From: Aquilaria yunnanensis
Taxonomy: Eukaryota; Streptophyta; Magnoliopsida; Malvales; Thymelaeaceae
Direction: 5' to 3'
Assembly: GCA_039654915.1 (NCBI GenBank)
Contig: CM077598.1
Location: 74,304,041-74,368,040, forward strand
DNA: 64,000 bases
Shown here: in pieces, positions 10,601 to 22,200 of the stretch
Position numbering within the stretch: the stretch's first letter is position 1
Layout of the letters: every line of letters begins with the position of its first letter
Notes under the pieces: model-generated
Database searches by the model: none
Told to the model about the DNA's origin: nothing
Seen by the model: the letters and a program-made list of their open reading frames with translations, nothing else
Translations under genes and position numbers: made by a program

Positions 10601-11618
10601 CTTTTGCCGGACAGGTTTTACTTCCAGACTCGCTTTGAGGCTATGCTGGATTACGCAAGGGTTTACCCCTGGCATGTCCTTCGGCGAGTAGGCGAACAGA
10701 TCTTTATTTGTAAGCAGAAAAGATACAAGTTTTTCCTTGTCTCCTTCGGCCATGCTTTTCCCTATTCGAGTACCATGGCCTGGGACAAGCTCTACTTCTT
10801 CTGTTTCCGCTTTTGTGGGATCTTCTGCCTCACCCCTTTCCAGCTCTTTTGCTTCTACAGCATGTGCTAAGTTGCTTGCTGGAGCCTTTCGTGCTCTAAC
10901 GAACACCTTTCTCACCTCGCTTTGATCAATGAAGATCTTTGCGTCTCCTTCTTTGGTGGCGAAGGTGACGGTCAAGTACTTTACATCAGGGTGAATGTGC
11001 AAATTTACCTGTGTCTGTCTGCCAAGGATGGCGTTGTATGCCGAAGGAACGTCCATGACTATGAATCTTGCCATGGTAGAGGCGAACAACTCAGCAGTTC
11101 CTTTCTCCAAAGTTCCTTTCATCATCAAGGGGAGGTCGATCCACCCGAGGACAGGTAGCTCAGATGGTCCTACGCCGAACGTGGGTGAAGTAACAGCCTT
11201 GAGGTCGCTCCTGGATACACCCAAGCTTGGCAGCAAGTGTGAGAACAAGACGTCTGTGTTTGACCCATCGTCCAGCAGTACCCTCTTGATGTCCCAGTTT
11301 CCTATCCTCGCCATTATCAGCAATGGATCGTCATGGGGAAATACGATGGTGGAGCCATCCTCGCGGGCCAATTTTTTTGTTGGGCTCTGATATTCCGTCA
11401 CTGCTATCTCTCTGGCCCTTCTTTTTCTTTCCGAGGATGGAAGTCCGGTTGTGATCGTCTGTATTACTCCTGCCGAAGGTGGAGGACGCCTTCTCAGACT
11501 TCGGTTCCTTCGCCTGTCTGAATCGTAATCCTCGTCATCGGGCTTTCCTTCTTCCTCTTTTTTCCCCTTCGGGGAAGGCATTCTCAAATAACGCCGAAGC
11601 TGGCCCTGCTTTATCAGT
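7613..11618 (-). pseudogene. E1 gag C-terminus, protease, RT, RNase H, archaeal-type RNase H, integrase
   Basis: It stays in a single frame from the E2 junction to the TAA/TAG after KKFYA, broken only by stops near 9939, 9242, 8528, 8069 and 7960. Protease LLDDGSN lies near 11270-11250. RT contains FLDAFSGYHQ and the catalytic YIDD (10142-10153). A first RNase H follows in which the expected catalytic Asp region reads YLAVT. A second, archaeal-type RNase H has VDGAS, NNMAEYEAL and SDSQLVV (about 9290-9060). Integrase has an H-H-C-C finger (about 8690-8520) and a core with D, D and E in GIDLIG, ADNGSQF and GQVEVS (about 8470-8150). The end has a GPYLV module. Dual RNase H supports the Tat lineage. 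Several stops look like C-to-T changes (CGA to TGA, CAG to TAG). Confidence 0.92.
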
Positions 11619-13918
11619 TGATGGCTAGGGGCCTCATCGTTTATAGTCATGGTGACTGGTGGAGAGACTTCTGGGAGGAAGAACTGTTAGTATTGTGCCC
11701 AAAAAGCCAATCATGAGATGATTGTATTTTTGCACATTGAGTCATGATATTTTATTGAGGCATTAATCCAGCAATTTTGTTTGTTGTTTTGTTTCTGCGT
11801 AACGTAATAAACATAATTGTAACCCTAGAATAATGATATTCTTAAACGTCCCTAGTCTAGTATTATTGTGGAGCGGGTTGCAATAATACATAATGACTAG
11901 CATATGTGGAGACTAATATGAGATATGTAGTCTACATATGGGTACAAGTTGGAGAACTTGTGTACTGGACCGACCCACCATGAGAACACTTCATGGATCG
12001 TTATATGAGTGTCATAAGTGATTCTCATAGTGATCATGGTATATGTAGTCCTTCGACCTAAGATCAGCAAGGTTCCCTACATGTGAGTCACATACTTTGA
12101 TACTTTCCTTTGTTGCTCGTAACTGAGTGAACTTGAAGGAGGTCATTGGGTATGTCACATATCATGCGGAGGGATTTGTATGATCAATATGGGATTTGTC
12201 CCTCCTATGTAACGGGAGTGATATCTTTGGGCCCCTTGATAGAGTGAGACTTAGAAAATGCATGGCCATGCTCCGATGAGTTGATATATGATATCAATGT
12301 CGTCAGTTTAAGTTGGTCTACTCGGTAATCAAGAAACCAAAGATTGGGCTATACGAGAGTGACACATTCCATGTCTTGTGCTTAGTCTTGATATCTTGGA
12401 CAAAGGGACAATGGCATATATCGGTGATGATCATAAAGGTTTAGTCGATTCACCGACAATCTTGTCACTTGGGTAGCAATGATGTGTTGCTAGACACCGC
12501 TCATTGCTTATGATCATAAATGTGATTTATGATCATTGCCAACATGGCAAGAGCCTATTGGGTCGCACACATAGAGCTATTTGGATCATTAGAGTGCATG
12601 GGCTAATTATTTGGGTTATGGTTTCACTTTAATTTCGTATTAATAATGGGCCAAGGAGTTGAGCCATTATTAAGCCCGAAATTAAATACTAATTGGATTA
12701 GGGCTTTGAAACCCATTAGGCCTGGAAGTTGAGTCTCACTATAAATACAACTTTTAAGTGAGAAATTCATAGGTCTCCTTGCCCTAGCCTCCCAAAAGGA
12801 CAGCCACACTCTTCTCTTGCAATTCCTTGGAGGACGCAAGCTAGCACTGCGAGCGCAAGAGAAACGCATCTGCCGGGACGTGGTGGAAGCGTGGTGATCC
12901 CGAGAGGCTCGTGTGGATACTATAGAGAGCCTGAACACGTCAACTGTTCAGGTTTTCTGATTCGACTCTACAGTGAGTGAGAGATCTCAACCGAAAATTA
13001 GGTATGAAATTTTCGAACACCCGGTTTACCCCGTTTCACTTGGATCCTGGAGGGTTTCGGTTAAATTCCGCTGTGCTGTTTGGCTCCCGAAACCCAACAA
13101 GATCGTCTGGTGGAATGGACAGCCCGAAGGGGAGTGCCTGAAAGCTCATAAACAAAGGGTTAGGAGGCCCCCGGAGTGTTTTTCCGGGGGGGGAGCCTCC
13201 GACGCCCAAGTCAGTGGTGGCTGAGAAAAGGCAGAGAAAATAGCACAAAGGGCTGAAGGGTCTCGCCTGATAGCTTTCTCAGAGTGTGGGAGCCGTGTTT
13301 GGCCAACCAACCAGCCTCCTGCCCAGTATTAATCCCTGGTATTTAAAGGAGTGCCTAGCCCGTTCAGATCACGACACGTGTTCGGTCGGATGTTCCCTGA
13401 GTTTCTGGGCGTAGGAGATAGATAACTGGTAGCAAGTTGTCCTGAGCCACGTGCTGAGATGGGCCATGGTGTGATTCTGACTGCGTCCGTATGTCAGAGC
13501 GCCTATTCAGGCGACTTTATGACGTCTGCGAAAGGACGTGTCAGAGGCTTCCTTAAATGCTTCCATAAATGCTCCTGCCGTACTCCCGAGGTCCCTGGGT
13601 GAGGTCGTCCTCTTAGTTCGGACAGGGCCTCTTCGGGAAACAAGCCCTCAGTTCGGGGGTTCCCAGTTTCAGGGAGTTCCGCCTTCAGGGATATCATGTT
13701 CGGCTCGCTATGTCTGGTGCCGCTTTTCTGAAGGCGATATGTTCACAACCTTGGGGGGCGAATAGTGTCCTCGGGGCTTCCTGGCGTGCCGGGCTCGGAG
13801 CTCTTCGGCTATCTCCCGAGGTGCCTAATCGCACCTTTCCTCGGGTAGCGCCAGCTTCTTCTGGCCATCATTGTGGCAGGGAGTTCGGCCAGATAGAGGC
13901 GATAGCGTTTGGCTATCA
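11619..13918 (-). repeat. E2 3' LTR (about 880 bp, interrupted by S1)
   Basis: LTR parts are 11619-11684 and 13100-13918. They match 25362-26239 closely. The LTR-borne gag ATG (11650) here reads in frame into the E1 gag C-terminus and pol, giving a chimeric 569-codon open frame down to 9941. Confidence 0.92.
11685..13099 (+). mobile_element. S1: solo LTR, 1415 bp
   Basis: It begins TGTTAGTATTG and ends CCCAACA, with TATAAATA at 12740-12747. Flanks are AGAAC (11680-11684) and AGATC (13100-13104), a 5-bp target duplication with one mismatch. The uninterrupted LTR sequence at 25420 reads through as AGAACGTCT, confirming the insertion point. There is no PBS, PPT or coding domain inside. The ends resemble Ty1/copia-type LTRs, but the superfamily cannot be proved without an internal region. 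Confidence 0.85.
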
Positions 13919-13931
13919 CATGCCCCCCTTT
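13919..13931 (-). other. E2 polypurine tract
   Basis: Minus strand AAAGGGGGGCATG abuts the LTR start TGATAGCC. Confidence 0.85.
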
Positions 13932-14725
13932 GGAAAGCCGAAGTGAAGACTTCGGTTTTGCATCTCTTTTCGAGGTTTGTGTATGGGAGTTTCTTTGGAA
14001 GCTTAACCTGTTTCGAGGATGCGCCTTTTGCCCGAAGATCACGGGCTCTTCGGCCTTGGCCTGTTCTTTGGTGTCTTCGAGGTGGAGCCTGTGCCGAAGA
14101 CACACCTCTTGCCCGAAGGTCATGGGCTGTTTGGCCATAGCCTGTTTCTTGGCGTCCTCGAGGTGGCCTGCTCTTTGTTTCTGCAGGTCTGTTTGGCCGA
14201 GCGTGTCAGTCTGAGCGGCGCGTCCCAGTTTCATCCCAGTTTTCCAGGGATGTTAGAAGACGTGTCCTAGCTTTCTAGGGATGTTTGGAGGACGTGTCCC
14301 CTATTTGCGCGCAGAGGTTGACACGTGGCACTTTGCCATTGGGGGAGAGTGGCGTCGGTTACAGAGGGCGTGCCTTTTCAGGTGCAGAGAGCAGTTACGG
14401 CGACGGTTCACCTCCAAAGGGTACTTATGACGATTTTTTGGTTACCCATTTCTGGCTTATAAATAGCCCATTCTTCCATAAGTTTCTTTTGCTTTCTCTT
14501 CTACTCTCCTCTCTGCTTTGCCCCTGTTCTTGCACTTTCTTGCTTTCTGTGGCGGAGCTACCTTAATCAGAGCTTTTTTCCAGCCAGTTTTCACGACGGC
14601 GTCCTCAGATTTTGGCAAATCTTTCGGTGGGTTTTTGTTTTTCAGAGCGCTTTGATCCCCGTGTTCTTTTGTGTTTTTCTCTGGAAACTGTTTTCTTCCA
14701 TTTTCAAACTCGTTTTCTGTCGAAA
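13932..14725 (+). promoter_or_regulatory. Promoter and leader of the E2 antisense gene
   Basis: The G-box CACGTG lies at 14322-14327 and TATAAATA at 14458-14465. A pyrimidine-rich leader has no ATG before 14726. The proximal part holds degenerate repeats of a segment around CTTTTGCCCGAAGA and CTCTTGCCCGAAGG (about 14025-14125). No other frame is supported. Confidence 0.65.
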
Positions 14726-17119
14726 ATGACCCTTCCTGAGAGCTGGCAGCCTCTTTTAGCCCATCCTTGTTGCACTACCCCTGAAAAGTTAGAGAGGTGG
14801 AAGAAAAAATTCTTTCTTCCCTCTTACGCCATTACTAGGCTGCCTCGTTCTAGCCATTATGCTTTTTCAAACCGCAGCAAGGAGGTTACCGTTTTCCGAG
14901 CTCAGCTGAAGGCCGGTCTTCGGTATCCTCCCCCGAAGATGGTGTGCGAGTTCTGCAAATTTCATGGCATTGCTGTGAACCAGCTTCCCCCGAACTCGTT
15001 CTGCTATTTTAACGCCTACCTCTGCATGTGTGGCGTCTTCGGGATAGAACCCAATTTCAAAATTTTTATGCAGTATTACAAGCTCTCTGTGGTCCCGAAG
15101 GGTGGCTTCTATTTCATGCTACCTCGGGGATCCGGGGGCAAGAAATTCATGTTCACCTTTGCCACTAAAGATAGCTGGCGGGGGTGGCAACAGAAGTTTT
15201 TCTTCATGAAGATGGACGAGGCCTGGTCGTACATTCCGACCAAATGGGCTCAGGGAACACTGGATGTGGACGTTGCTGATCCGAGGATGCTGCTGACCCC
15301 AGAGTTAGCTTCCTTGTTCGCGGATTTCGACGCCCGCATTCGGGCTGTCTCTGACTGGGATCCCGAGATCGTTCCGCTCACCCTTTACCCTTTTCCAATC
15401 AACTGGAGGTTGATGACCGAAGAGGTCCTTCGGGAGCTAAAGGTGGTAAAGGAGCACGAGACTGACCTCGGGATGCCAGCTCCTGCCATCGCCGGGAAGG
15501 ATTCCTGGTTGGTCAAGCTTCTTAAGGAGGAAATTTCTTTCGAAACGCTTGCCGAAAGTGAGTTATCTTCTACTCCTTTACAGTTCTTTCCTTGGACTCA
15601 CGCTGATGTTTCTCTCCTTTTTCAGAGATGGGCGACGCGACTGCCGCCTATTACAAGTCCCTTTTCACCGGCCAAGTGGAGGAGGGCGACCAGACGAACA
15701 AGGTGTCTTCCCGAAGGCAGAAGTCTACTGGCACGGGGCCTTCGAGGAAACGGGCAAGGAGAGCTGTTCTAGAAGAAATCCCCGAGGAGACCACCGAGGA
15801 GCCTGGGATAGCCGAAGTTCCGTCGTCTGAGGCTGCTGCTTTCGAGGTCCCTTCAACCGACGTTCCCCCTCAGAGTCCTACCGCGTCACAGGCCCTCCGT
15901 GCTGTAGTGGTAGAAGTACCTTCTGCCGAGGAGCGGCGCAAGCGGAAGGGCAAGGGCATTTCGGTCGAGGACTCCGAGGACGATGTTGTCGAGGTTCCGC
16001 CAGGTTTGTTTCCAGACAAAGTGTACTTCTTTTGTTTTTTCTGGATTGGCTTCTTTGTCTATAATCTCCTTCTCATTCTTATCACGCAGGGGGGTTGACC
16101 ACCCCAAGCTGGGTGGCCGATCATGCTCGAAAACGAGCTCTTCGGGATGCCAAAATCCCGCAAGGGAAGATACCCAAAGAGCCTTTTTGGACGGTCACGG
16201 AGGACATGAATATGTACTCCGAGGACGTTCCTCAAACGGCCAAGGAAATTTCGAAGGGGGTGCTCACCGAGGCCTCCTTCAGGGCTATAGCGGCGGCCCA
16301 CCCGGGGGATAATACCCTCACCGCAAAGATTATTGAGCATGCTGCTCACGTATATCCTTCACAGTTCTTTCTCTTCAATTCTTTCCTAAGTTTCTGGTTC
16401 GTACTGACCTTGTGTTTATTTTTTTGCAGCTGATGGGGTACACCGCCTTTCTCCGAGTTCGGGTGGCCAGGGAGGCTGCTTTTCGAACTTCGGCCAATCG
16501 AACAATGAATGAGACAAGGACCGCACTGGCAGAGTCGGTCGCCAAGAACCATCAGCTGAAAGAGGCTGCTGAGAAAGAAATAGCTGCCCTTCGGGAGGAG
16601 TTCCGGAAGGAAAAAGAAGAACTTCAAAAGGACTCCTCCAGGAAGATTGCTGACCTCGGTGACCAAATAAAGGGGATGCTCGCCGCCAACGAGGATCTTC
16701 TTCAGCACAAGGCTGGTTCTGACGGCCGTATAGTGTCGTTGACGTGTGAGAATAACGCTCTTCAAGCCGAGGTCGAATCGTTGAAGAACGAGCCGAAGGG
16801 GGAGGAGCAGATAAAGGCGCTGGAAGAGGAGGTCGAGGATCTGAAGGACGAGCTTGACGACCTTGAGCTTGAGAAGAACAAGTCTGATTAGATGAGCAAG
16901 GTCGCGTTCCAGGACGGCTTCTGTCTTGCTCGGCACCAGGTTCTCCAGAGGTTCCCAGATCTGGACCTCTCTTTTCTAGAGGGTCTAAACATTCCTGGGG
17001 GACCTCGGTGGAAATGGTTCAAGGTCGAACATTTGAAACTTCCTCCTTCAATTCCAGCGCCGAAGGTGATGGAAAAGGGCGGGCAGACGAGTGGCTCTCG
17101 GGACGCCGCGAACCCTTAG
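14726..17119 (+). pseudogene. E2 antisense accessory gene (Transposase_28-like), one nonsense codon
   Basis: Exons are 14726-15557, 15626-16003, 16090-16349 and 16430-17119. Exon 1 (832 nt) and exon 3 (260 nt) are exactly as long as in E1 and E4, and intron phases are identical. Introns are 68, 86 and 80 nt with GT-AG ends; the third donor is CAC|GTATAT rather than CAG|GTACGC. The only disabling change seen is TAG at 16889-16891, where E4 has CAA, between the coiled coil and the conserved C-terminal block (16901-17095). A protein truncated there would keep the N-terminal domain and most of the coiled coil. Same order of domains as the E1 copy. Confidence 0.85.
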
Positions 17120-19257
17120 CCAATTTTTAGGGCCCCTTTTCCTTTCCTTCTATTTTGTAATCCTTCTTCAGACAGTTCTCTATTTTAAAGCAGCTTTGCT
17201 CTTAATGAGGATTTTTTGGTTGTCTTTTCTTGCGAGCTTCTTCATTTCCATTGTCCCGAACACGTTCGCTCAAGAGACTTCGGAAAACCTGCGAATAAAG
17301 GAACTTTTTTACCTTCCTTTTGTCCCGAGTGCGCTTGTGTTGGGTTTCAGGAGCCAAACAGCGCAGCGGAAATTAACCGAAACCCTCCAGGATCCAAGTG
17401 AAACCGGGTAAACCGGGTGTTCGAAAATTTCATACCTAATTTTCGGTTGAGATCTCTCACTCAACTGTAGAGTCGAATCACAAAACCTGAACAGTTGACG
17501 TGTTCAGGCTCTCTATGGTATCCACACGAGCCTCTCGGGATCACCACGCTTCCACCACGTCCCGGCAGATGTGTTTCTCTTGCGCTCGCAGTGCTAGCTT
17601 GCGTCCTCCAAGGAATTGCAAGAGAAGAGTGCGGCTGTCCTTTTGGGAGGCTAGGGCAAGGAGACCTGCGAATTTCTCACTTAAAAGTTGTATTTATAGT
17701 GAGACTCAACTTCCAGGCCTAATGGGTTTCAAAGCCCTAATCCAATTAGGATTTAATTTCGAGCTTAATAATGGCTCAACTCCTTGGCCCATTATTAATA
17801 CGAAATTAAAGTGAAACCATAACCCAAATAATTAGCCCATGCACTCTAATGATCCAAATAGCTCTATGTGTGCGACCCAATAGGCTCTTGCCATGTTGGC
17901 AATGATCATAAATCACATTTATGATCATATGCAATGAGCGGTGTCTAGCAACACATCATTGCTACCCATGTGACAAGATTGTCGGTGAATCGACTAAACC
18001 TTTATGATCATCACCGATATATGCCATTGTCCCTTTGTCCAAGATATCAAGACTAAGCACAAGACATGGAATATGTCACTCTCGTATAGCCCAATCTTTG
18101 GTTTCTTGATTACCGAGTAGACCAAATTAAACTGACGACATTGATATCATATATCAACTCATCGGAGCATGGCCATGCATTTTCTAAGTCTCACTCTATC
18201 AAGGGGCCCAAAGATATCACTCCCGTTACATAGGAGGGACAAATCCCATCTTGATCATACAAATCCCTCCGCATGATATGTGACATACCCAATGACCTCC
18301 TTCAAGTTCACTCAGTTACGAGCAACAAAGGAAAGTATCAAAGTATGTGACTCACATGTAGGGAACCTTGATGATCTTAGGTCGAAGGACTACATATACT
18401 ATGATCACTATGAGAATCACTTATGACACTCATATAACGATCCATGAAGTGTTCTCATGGTGGGTCAGTCCAGTACACAAGTTCTCCAACTTGTACCCAT
18501 ATGTAGACTACATATCTCATATTAGTCTCCACATATGCTAGTCATTATGTATTATTGCAACCCGCTCCACAATAATACTATACTAGGGACGTTTAAGAAT
18601 ATCATTATTCTAGGGTTACAATTATGTTTATTACGTTACGCAGAAACAAAACAACAAACAAAATTGCTGGATTAATGCCTCAATAAAATATCATGACTCA
18701 ATTTGCAAAAATACAATCATCTCATGACTGGCTTTTTGGGCACAACACTAACAGCTTGCTCGTAAGACTTTCTGGAAGGCCTGAAAAAATTTGACTAAGT
18801 CTTTTTGCAGGCTTTTGCATTTCCATTTTACCCCGAACATGATTGCTCAAGGGACTTCGGAAACCTTTAGTCAAATTTTTTGTTTTTCCAGTTGTCCGGA
18901 GCATGTTTGCTCTAGGGACTTCGGAAACCTTCAGTCAAATTTTTTCTTTTTCCAGTTGTCCCGAGCATGTTTGCTCAAGGGACTTCGGAAAACCTTTCGC
19001 GAGATTTTTCACTTCCCATTTTCCCGAGCATGTTCGCTCAAGGGAGTTCGGGAAATTATCTCTGCGCTGGCTATGGCGAGTACTTCTGCGAGATTTTTGT
19101 TTTCCATCTTTCCCGAGCGTGATGGCTCAAGGGACTTTCGGAAAGTCATTTCTTCGCTTTATCATGGCGAGCACCTCTGCGCAGTTTTGCGTAATTTCTT
19201 TACACTTAAGAATTTTTCTCAAGGCCATTCTTTACAACATAACTCCTCCGCCCAACC
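17120..19257. repeat. E2 intergenic repeat region between convergent genes, split by S2
   Basis: Outside S2 this is noncoding. Degenerate units with the core CCCGAGCATG-TTGCTCAAGG-GACTTCGG occur at about 17257, 17322 (cut by S2), 18832, 18895, 18957, 19021 and 19110. Spacing is about 60 bp at first and then larger. Later units carry GGCGAGTACTTCTGCG-type spacers that E1 lacks, so the array evolves quickly between copies. Confidence 0.8.
17338..18753 (-). mobile_element. S2: solo LTR, 1416 bp, same family as S1 and S3
   Basis: This is the reverse complement of S1/S3, flanked by perfect GCTTG duplications (17333-17337 and 18754-18758). The TATA box reads TATTTATA at 17691-17698. It sits in one repeat unit of the E2 intergenic array. 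Confidence 0.93.
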
Positions 19258-22200
19258 TTAAGCGTAGAATTTTTTCAAGGCGTTTGAGTGCCAAGTGTTC
19301 TTCAATTCTACGCCTTCGGTGTCGCCAAGCTTGTTCACGCATTTTCGTACTTCGTAGTGAACCAGATAGGGTTCTTCCCAGTTTGCGCGAAGTACGCCAT
19401 GGGATGGCTATCGGGGTGCGAAGTCGGCCTTTCGGAGAACAAAGGTCTCCCTTCTTGATTTCATTTGCCCTGGCCCGTAAGTTTTACAGCCGTGGCCACT
19501 CTTCGCTGAACAGCTTTTCTTCTCAGCTTGGCTATTTCTCTGTGTTCGGCCATAAGATCGAGATTGGTTCTGAGGCCGAGGTCTTTACCACCTCTGGTGG
19601 GATAATGGCCTCTGTTCCGAAGACGAGTAAAAAAAAAACAAGGGGTCTCCCCTGTGGCTCTTCGGGGCGTCGTTCGATAGCTCCATAATATACTTTGGAG
19701 TTCTCCTGGCCATTTCCCTTTGGCTTCCCCTAGTCTCTTTTTCAGGCCATCTTTTGTGGTCCTGTTCGATACTTCTACCTGCCCGTTGCTTTGGGGGTGA
19801 GCTACTGGGTCGAAGTGCATCTTTATTCCGAGGTCGCTGATGAATTTTTGGAATCCTTTGTCTGTGAACTGGGATCCATTATCAGCTACTAGTACCCTTG
19901 GTATGCCAAATCTGCATACGATGCTCTTCCATAGGAACTTCTGCACTTCTTTTGCCGAGATAGTTGTTAGTGTCTCTGCCTCCTCCCACTTTGAGAAATA
20001 GTCCACTGCTACAACGCAGAATTTCAAGCCTCTGAGTGCTGTGGGGAGTGGCCCAATAAGGTCTATACCCCAGACTGTGAAGGGCCAAGGATAGTCTGCC
20101 GAAGTTACCATTTCCGAGGGTGTCCTCTGGTTTTTCGCGTGTCTCTGGCAGCTACCACATTTCCGGGCGAACTGTCTTGCGTCCTTTCTCTGGGTAGGCC
20201 AGAAGTATCCTTGGGGGAGTATCACTGCTGCCAGGGCATTAATTCCAATGTGTCAACCACACATGCCTTCGTGAACTTCTTCAAGGACCATTTCAGTATC
20301 CTTTTCATCCACACATCTTTGCAGCGGATTCCCATATCCCTGCCGATATAACTCTTCACCAGTCAGGAAGAATCTTTCGGAGCATCTTCGCAGTCTTGCA
20401 GCATCGCCGGGGTCTTCGAGGAGCAAATTCTCTGCGAGGTATCTTTTTATTAGGTCTTTCCATTTTGTTCCCGAGGTCGTCATGCTCAGCACTGAGATGC
20501 TCGGATGGTCTGGCACCTCGGTATATGTTTTCGACTTCGCCAAGCAATCTGCCTCAATGTTATTCTGCCGAGGTACATTTTTTATCCGTACGGCGTCAAT
20601 CTTGGATGAGCCTTGCTACTAGCTCATGATATTTTCCCAAAATTGGGTCCTTCGCCCCATAATCTCCTGCCGTCTGCCGAACTTGGTAGCCTTTATTACC
20701 TCTAGGCCTTCGGGGCTCCTGATAATACACCTTGAGCTTTTATGGCCTTCCGAGGCTCATACGTAATTTCGTGTTCGCCATGCTCATGCACCACTTGGAG
20801 AGCCTTCCCGAACGATCGCAACCTTCTCCCTGCAAGCACCAAGGCGTATATAGCTTTTTGAAGCAAAGGATACCTGACTTCGGCGCCATGCAGGGACTTG
20901 CTGACATAGTAGATCGGTCATTGCTTTGGCCCTTCTTCCTTCACGAGGACCAAGCTCACAGTTTTTTCTGTGACGGCGAGGTATAGTATGAGGGGCTCTC
21001 CCTCCCGAGGTTGTCGCAGAGCCGGCAGGCTGGCCAGGTAGACTTTGAGTTCTTCCCAGGCCTTTTGGCAATCTTCATCCCAAGGATGATCATTTCTTCC
21101 GAGGTCGCCTTCCATTTTTGTTGCCTTTGTGAGGACTTTGGAGAAAGGTCTACACCTATCTCCGTACCTGGCAATAAACCTGCTCAGAGAGGTTATTCTT
21201 CCGGTGAATCTCTGCGCATCTTTGACAGTGCCAGGCATTCGGAATTCAAGCAGGGCCTTAATCTTCTCGGGGTTATCATCGATGCCTCTTTCGGATACCA
21301 TGTACCCAAGGAATTTTCCTGACGTCTCCCCGAAGATGCACTTCTCAGGATTAAGGCGGTTCCCGGAGGCTCTGAGCTTTTGGAAGATTTCCTCTAAAAT
21401 CTGCAACGCAGTAGCCAGGCAGCTTGGTTTTGACTAGCATATCATCAACATACACCTCCATGTTTCTCCTTTTTTGGTCTTTTGAAGACCTTGTTCATCA
21501 GCCTCTGGTAGGTGGCTCCTCCATTTTTTAGCCCGGATGGCATCCTGATATAGCAGTACGTTCCTCCCTCGGTGATGAAGGCAGTCTTCTCTTCATCTTT
21601 GGGGTCCATCCTTATCTGATGGTAGCCACTTAAGGCGTTTAGGAAACTTAGGAGCCCATGTTCAGCAGTTGATGTTAGTATTGTGCCCAAAAAGCCAATC
21701 ATGAGATGATTGTATTTTTGCAAATTGAGTCATGATATTTTATTGAGGCATTAATCCAGCAATTTTGTTTGTTGTTTTGTTTCTGCGTAACGTAAAAAAC
21801 ATAATTGTAACCCTAGAATAATGATATTCTTAAACGTCCCTAGTATAGTATTATTGTGGAGCGGGTTGCAATAATACATAATAACTAGCATATGTGGAGA
21901 CTAATATGAGATATGTAGTCTACATATGGGTACAAGTTGGAGAACCTGTGTACTGGACCGACCCACCATGAGAACACTTCATGGATCGTTATATGAGTGT
22001 CATAAGTGATTCTCATAGTGATCATGGTATATGTAGTCCTTCGACCTAAGATCATCAAGGTTCCCTACATGTGAGTCACATACTTTGATACTTTCCTTTG
22101 TTGCTCGTAACTGAGTGAACTTGAAGGAGGTCATTGGGTATGTCGCATATCATGCGGAGGGATTTGTATGATCAAGATGGGATTTGTCCCTCCTATGTAA

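Noticed and set aside
12624..12938. 104-codon frame conserved in S1, S2 (17500-17814) and S3 (22612-22926)
   Set aside because: It lies on the strand opposite to the LTR promoter, spans the TATA box, has no recognised domain and is conserved only because the three LTR copies are nearly identical.
13538..14270. Overlapping frames in the E2 3' LTR and next to it
   Set aside because: They cross the LTR boundary and PPT, and the matching frames at 25859-26246 exist only because the LTRs are copies.
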